The position numbers and the translations under genes were made by a program. From Nitrospiraceae bacterium (GTDB taxonomy: Bacteria; Nitrospirota; Nitrospiria; Nitrospirales; UBA8639), in NCBI GenBank assembly GCA_020632595.1, contig JACKFF010000004.1, forward strand, positions 186,001 through 250,000: a stretch of DNA of 64,000 nt, written 5' to 3'. Below, piece after piece: positions 62,963-64,000 of the stretch; the stretch's first letter is position 1, and the number at the start of each line of letters is the position of its first letter. The notes under the pieces were generated by a model, which saw only the letters and a program-made list of their open reading frames with translations, was not told where the DNA came from and ran no database searches.

Positions 62963-63859
62963 ATGGCGGCCACCCGGCTCTGTAACAATATTCTGGGCAA
63001 GGTTTCTCTTGCCGTCGGGATAGGCATACTCTGGGGATTCCTTGTTCCACTGGCCCCTGTTCATTCAAAAGAATCTCCTACCTCGGAGGCTCCGCCTACG
63101 GCTTCATCTCCGATTTCAGGGACCATTCTTATCGTTGGAAATGGACCAGAGCGTTATCTTCTGGAAATTCTGGCTGCGGAATTTGAGTCCCGCCATCCTT
63201 CTGTTTCCGTTGATATTTTTTGGCATCCCAATGCCAAGCCCATTCGAACGATCGAACTCAACGAAGCCGACATTGGCATCACGGGAGAAGAGGTTCCATC
63301 TCTCAGATCTACCCTAATTGCCAGAGACGGCGTCGCTGTCTTAACCAATTTTTCAAACCCGGTGAAAGAAATGACCACTCAGCAAGTGGCGGATGTCTTT
63401 TCCGGAAAAATCCGGTATTGGTCTCAGGTCTATGAGGAAGCCCCTCAAACCAAAATTGTGCTCATCAATCGAACCACGAATGAAAATATTCGCCAAGGTT
63501 TCGAAAAGACATTACGCATTCCAGATGGGATTCCGCGCTCCGCCTATCGAGCGGGAACCGAGGATGAAGCCATTAAAGCGGTAAGTGGGAATCTTGAGGC
63601 CATCACATTTGTATCCATGACTCCGGCTCTCCGGGCGAAAGAAGATGGAGTCGCGATCAATCTTCTGTTTATTAATCGCGTGGAGCCTGAAGTACAAACG
63701 GTTCTGGATAATCGCTATCCACTCCAACGACCCGTGATGCTCATTTCGAATACCCATCCTTCACCACAGGCCCTGGCCTTTGAACAATTTGCCCTTTCAC
63801 GGGAAGGCCAAAACCTGATGCGAAAAGGTAAATTTTATCCACTTATTACCGGTCAATAA
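62963..63859 (+). CDS. PstS-like periplasmic substrate-binding protein
   Basis: 298 residues. A signal peptide (about residues 12-35, SLAVGIGILWGFLVPLAPVH) is followed by a type II periplasmic-binding fold: TILIVGNGPERYLLEILAAE, EADIGITGEEVPSLRSTLIA, MTTQQVADVFSGKIRYWSQV, VLINRTTNENIRQGFEKTL and the C-terminal FEQFALSREGQNLMRKGKFY. DVFSGKIRYWSQV is close to the phosphate-binding PstS/SphX signature. No permease or ATPase genes follow in the window, so phosphate binding is likely but transport is unproven. Confidence 0.82.
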   Translation: MAATRLCNNILGKVSLAVGIGILWGFLVPLAPVHSKESPTSEAPPTASSPISGTILIVGNGPERYLLEILAAEFESRHPSVSVDIFWHPNAKPIRTIELNEADIGITGEEVPSLRSTLIARDGVAVLTNFSNPVKEMTTQQVADVFSGKIRYWSQVYEEAPQTKIVLINRTTNENIRQGFEKTLRIPDGIPRSAYRAGTEDEAIKAVSGNLEAITFVSMTPALRAKEDGVAINLLFINRVEPEVQTVLDNRYPLQRPVMLISNTHPSPQALAFEQFALSREGQNLMRKGKFYPLITGQ

Positions 63860-63919
63860 TTGACGGGAAACCCTGATTCGGTCGTCCATCTTCTGATACC
63901 ATCTCAGCCTCATGAAACA

Positions 63920-63952
63920 GACCGGAGCTTTATCTGCCCCGGTCATTTATTT
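63920..63952 (+). terminator. Terminator after the PstS-like gene
   Basis: Stem GACCGG/CCGGTC with an inner GC/GC pair, then ATTTATTTC. Lies 60 bp after the stop codon. Confidence 0.55.
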
Positions 63953-64000
63953 CAAATTATGACGACACGACACTAGATTCCAATGTTAAAAAAAGTTTTA

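Overview
The window looks like a chromosomal segment of a Gram-negative, aerobic chemolithotroph-type bacterium. The best guess is a Nitrospira-like member of the Nitrospirota with roughly 50% GC, perhaps one of the marine lineages. This is inference from gene mix and codon style, since no rRNA or nitrite-oxidation gene is present to confirm it. Most of the window is ordinary housekeeping DNA; the accessory parts are 20.4-31.7 kb, 36-41 kb and 42.1-50.1 kb.

Layout. 1-6.3 kb: end of a CorC/HlyC-type CBS protein, then a minus-strand run of a MoxR ATPase, a 631-residue unknown and ligA. 6.5-7.2 kb: a LysM lipoprotein. 7.4-14.3 kb: a complete tryptophan operon in the order trpE-G-D-C-F-B-A. 15.2-20.3 kb: a small conserved-looking protein, a YfcE-type phosphodiesterase, a four-helix membrane protein with a Cys-rich tail, zwf and a GH13 glycosidase. 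20.4-29.1 kb: a tightly packed minus-strand cluster of 13 genes. It combines a geranylgeranyl-reductase-like flavoprotein and a class I isoprenoid-synthase-like enzyme with eleven small proteins of unknown function, many Cys/His-rich, Ig-like, repeat-containing or amphipathic. 29.5-32.9 kb: a Rieske-flavodoxin fusion, a cupredoxin, a coiled-coil membrane protein, MarC and a half-size TSUP permease. 33.2-41.8 kb: a methyltransferase, an NFACT (RqcH-like) protein, an Uma2 nuclease followed by a decayed partial copy of the NFACT gene, a DsbA-like protein divergent from a Cys-rich secreted protein, a lipoprotein, a multicopper oxidase remnant and an EAL phosphodiesterase.

42.09-50.14 kb is an integrated element. 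A tyrosine recombinase sits beside tRNA-Pro(TGG), and a 46-bp imperfect copy of the tRNA 3' half marks the other end. It carries a STAS protein, a giant secreted adhesin-like gene split in two frames at an 11-G tract, a membrane protein and two ribbon-helix-helix proteins. From 50.1 kb the window returns to housekeeping genes: tRNA-Pro, rdgB, rph, serS, tRNA-Ser(TGA), an oligoendopeptidase F, a lipoprotein cytochrome c, queC, a DksA-type regulator, apt, acylphosphatase, hemY and hemE, small unknowns, an FmdB-type zinc ribbon and a PstS-like binding protein.

The strongest candidate for an undescribed system is the 20.4-29.1 kb cluster. Its translational coupling, two isoprenoid enzymes, paralogous proteins, recurrent C-terminal Cys or Cys-Cys ends and phasin-like helices suggest a lipid- or membrane-associated proteinaceous assembly. 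No function could be assigned from the sequence alone.
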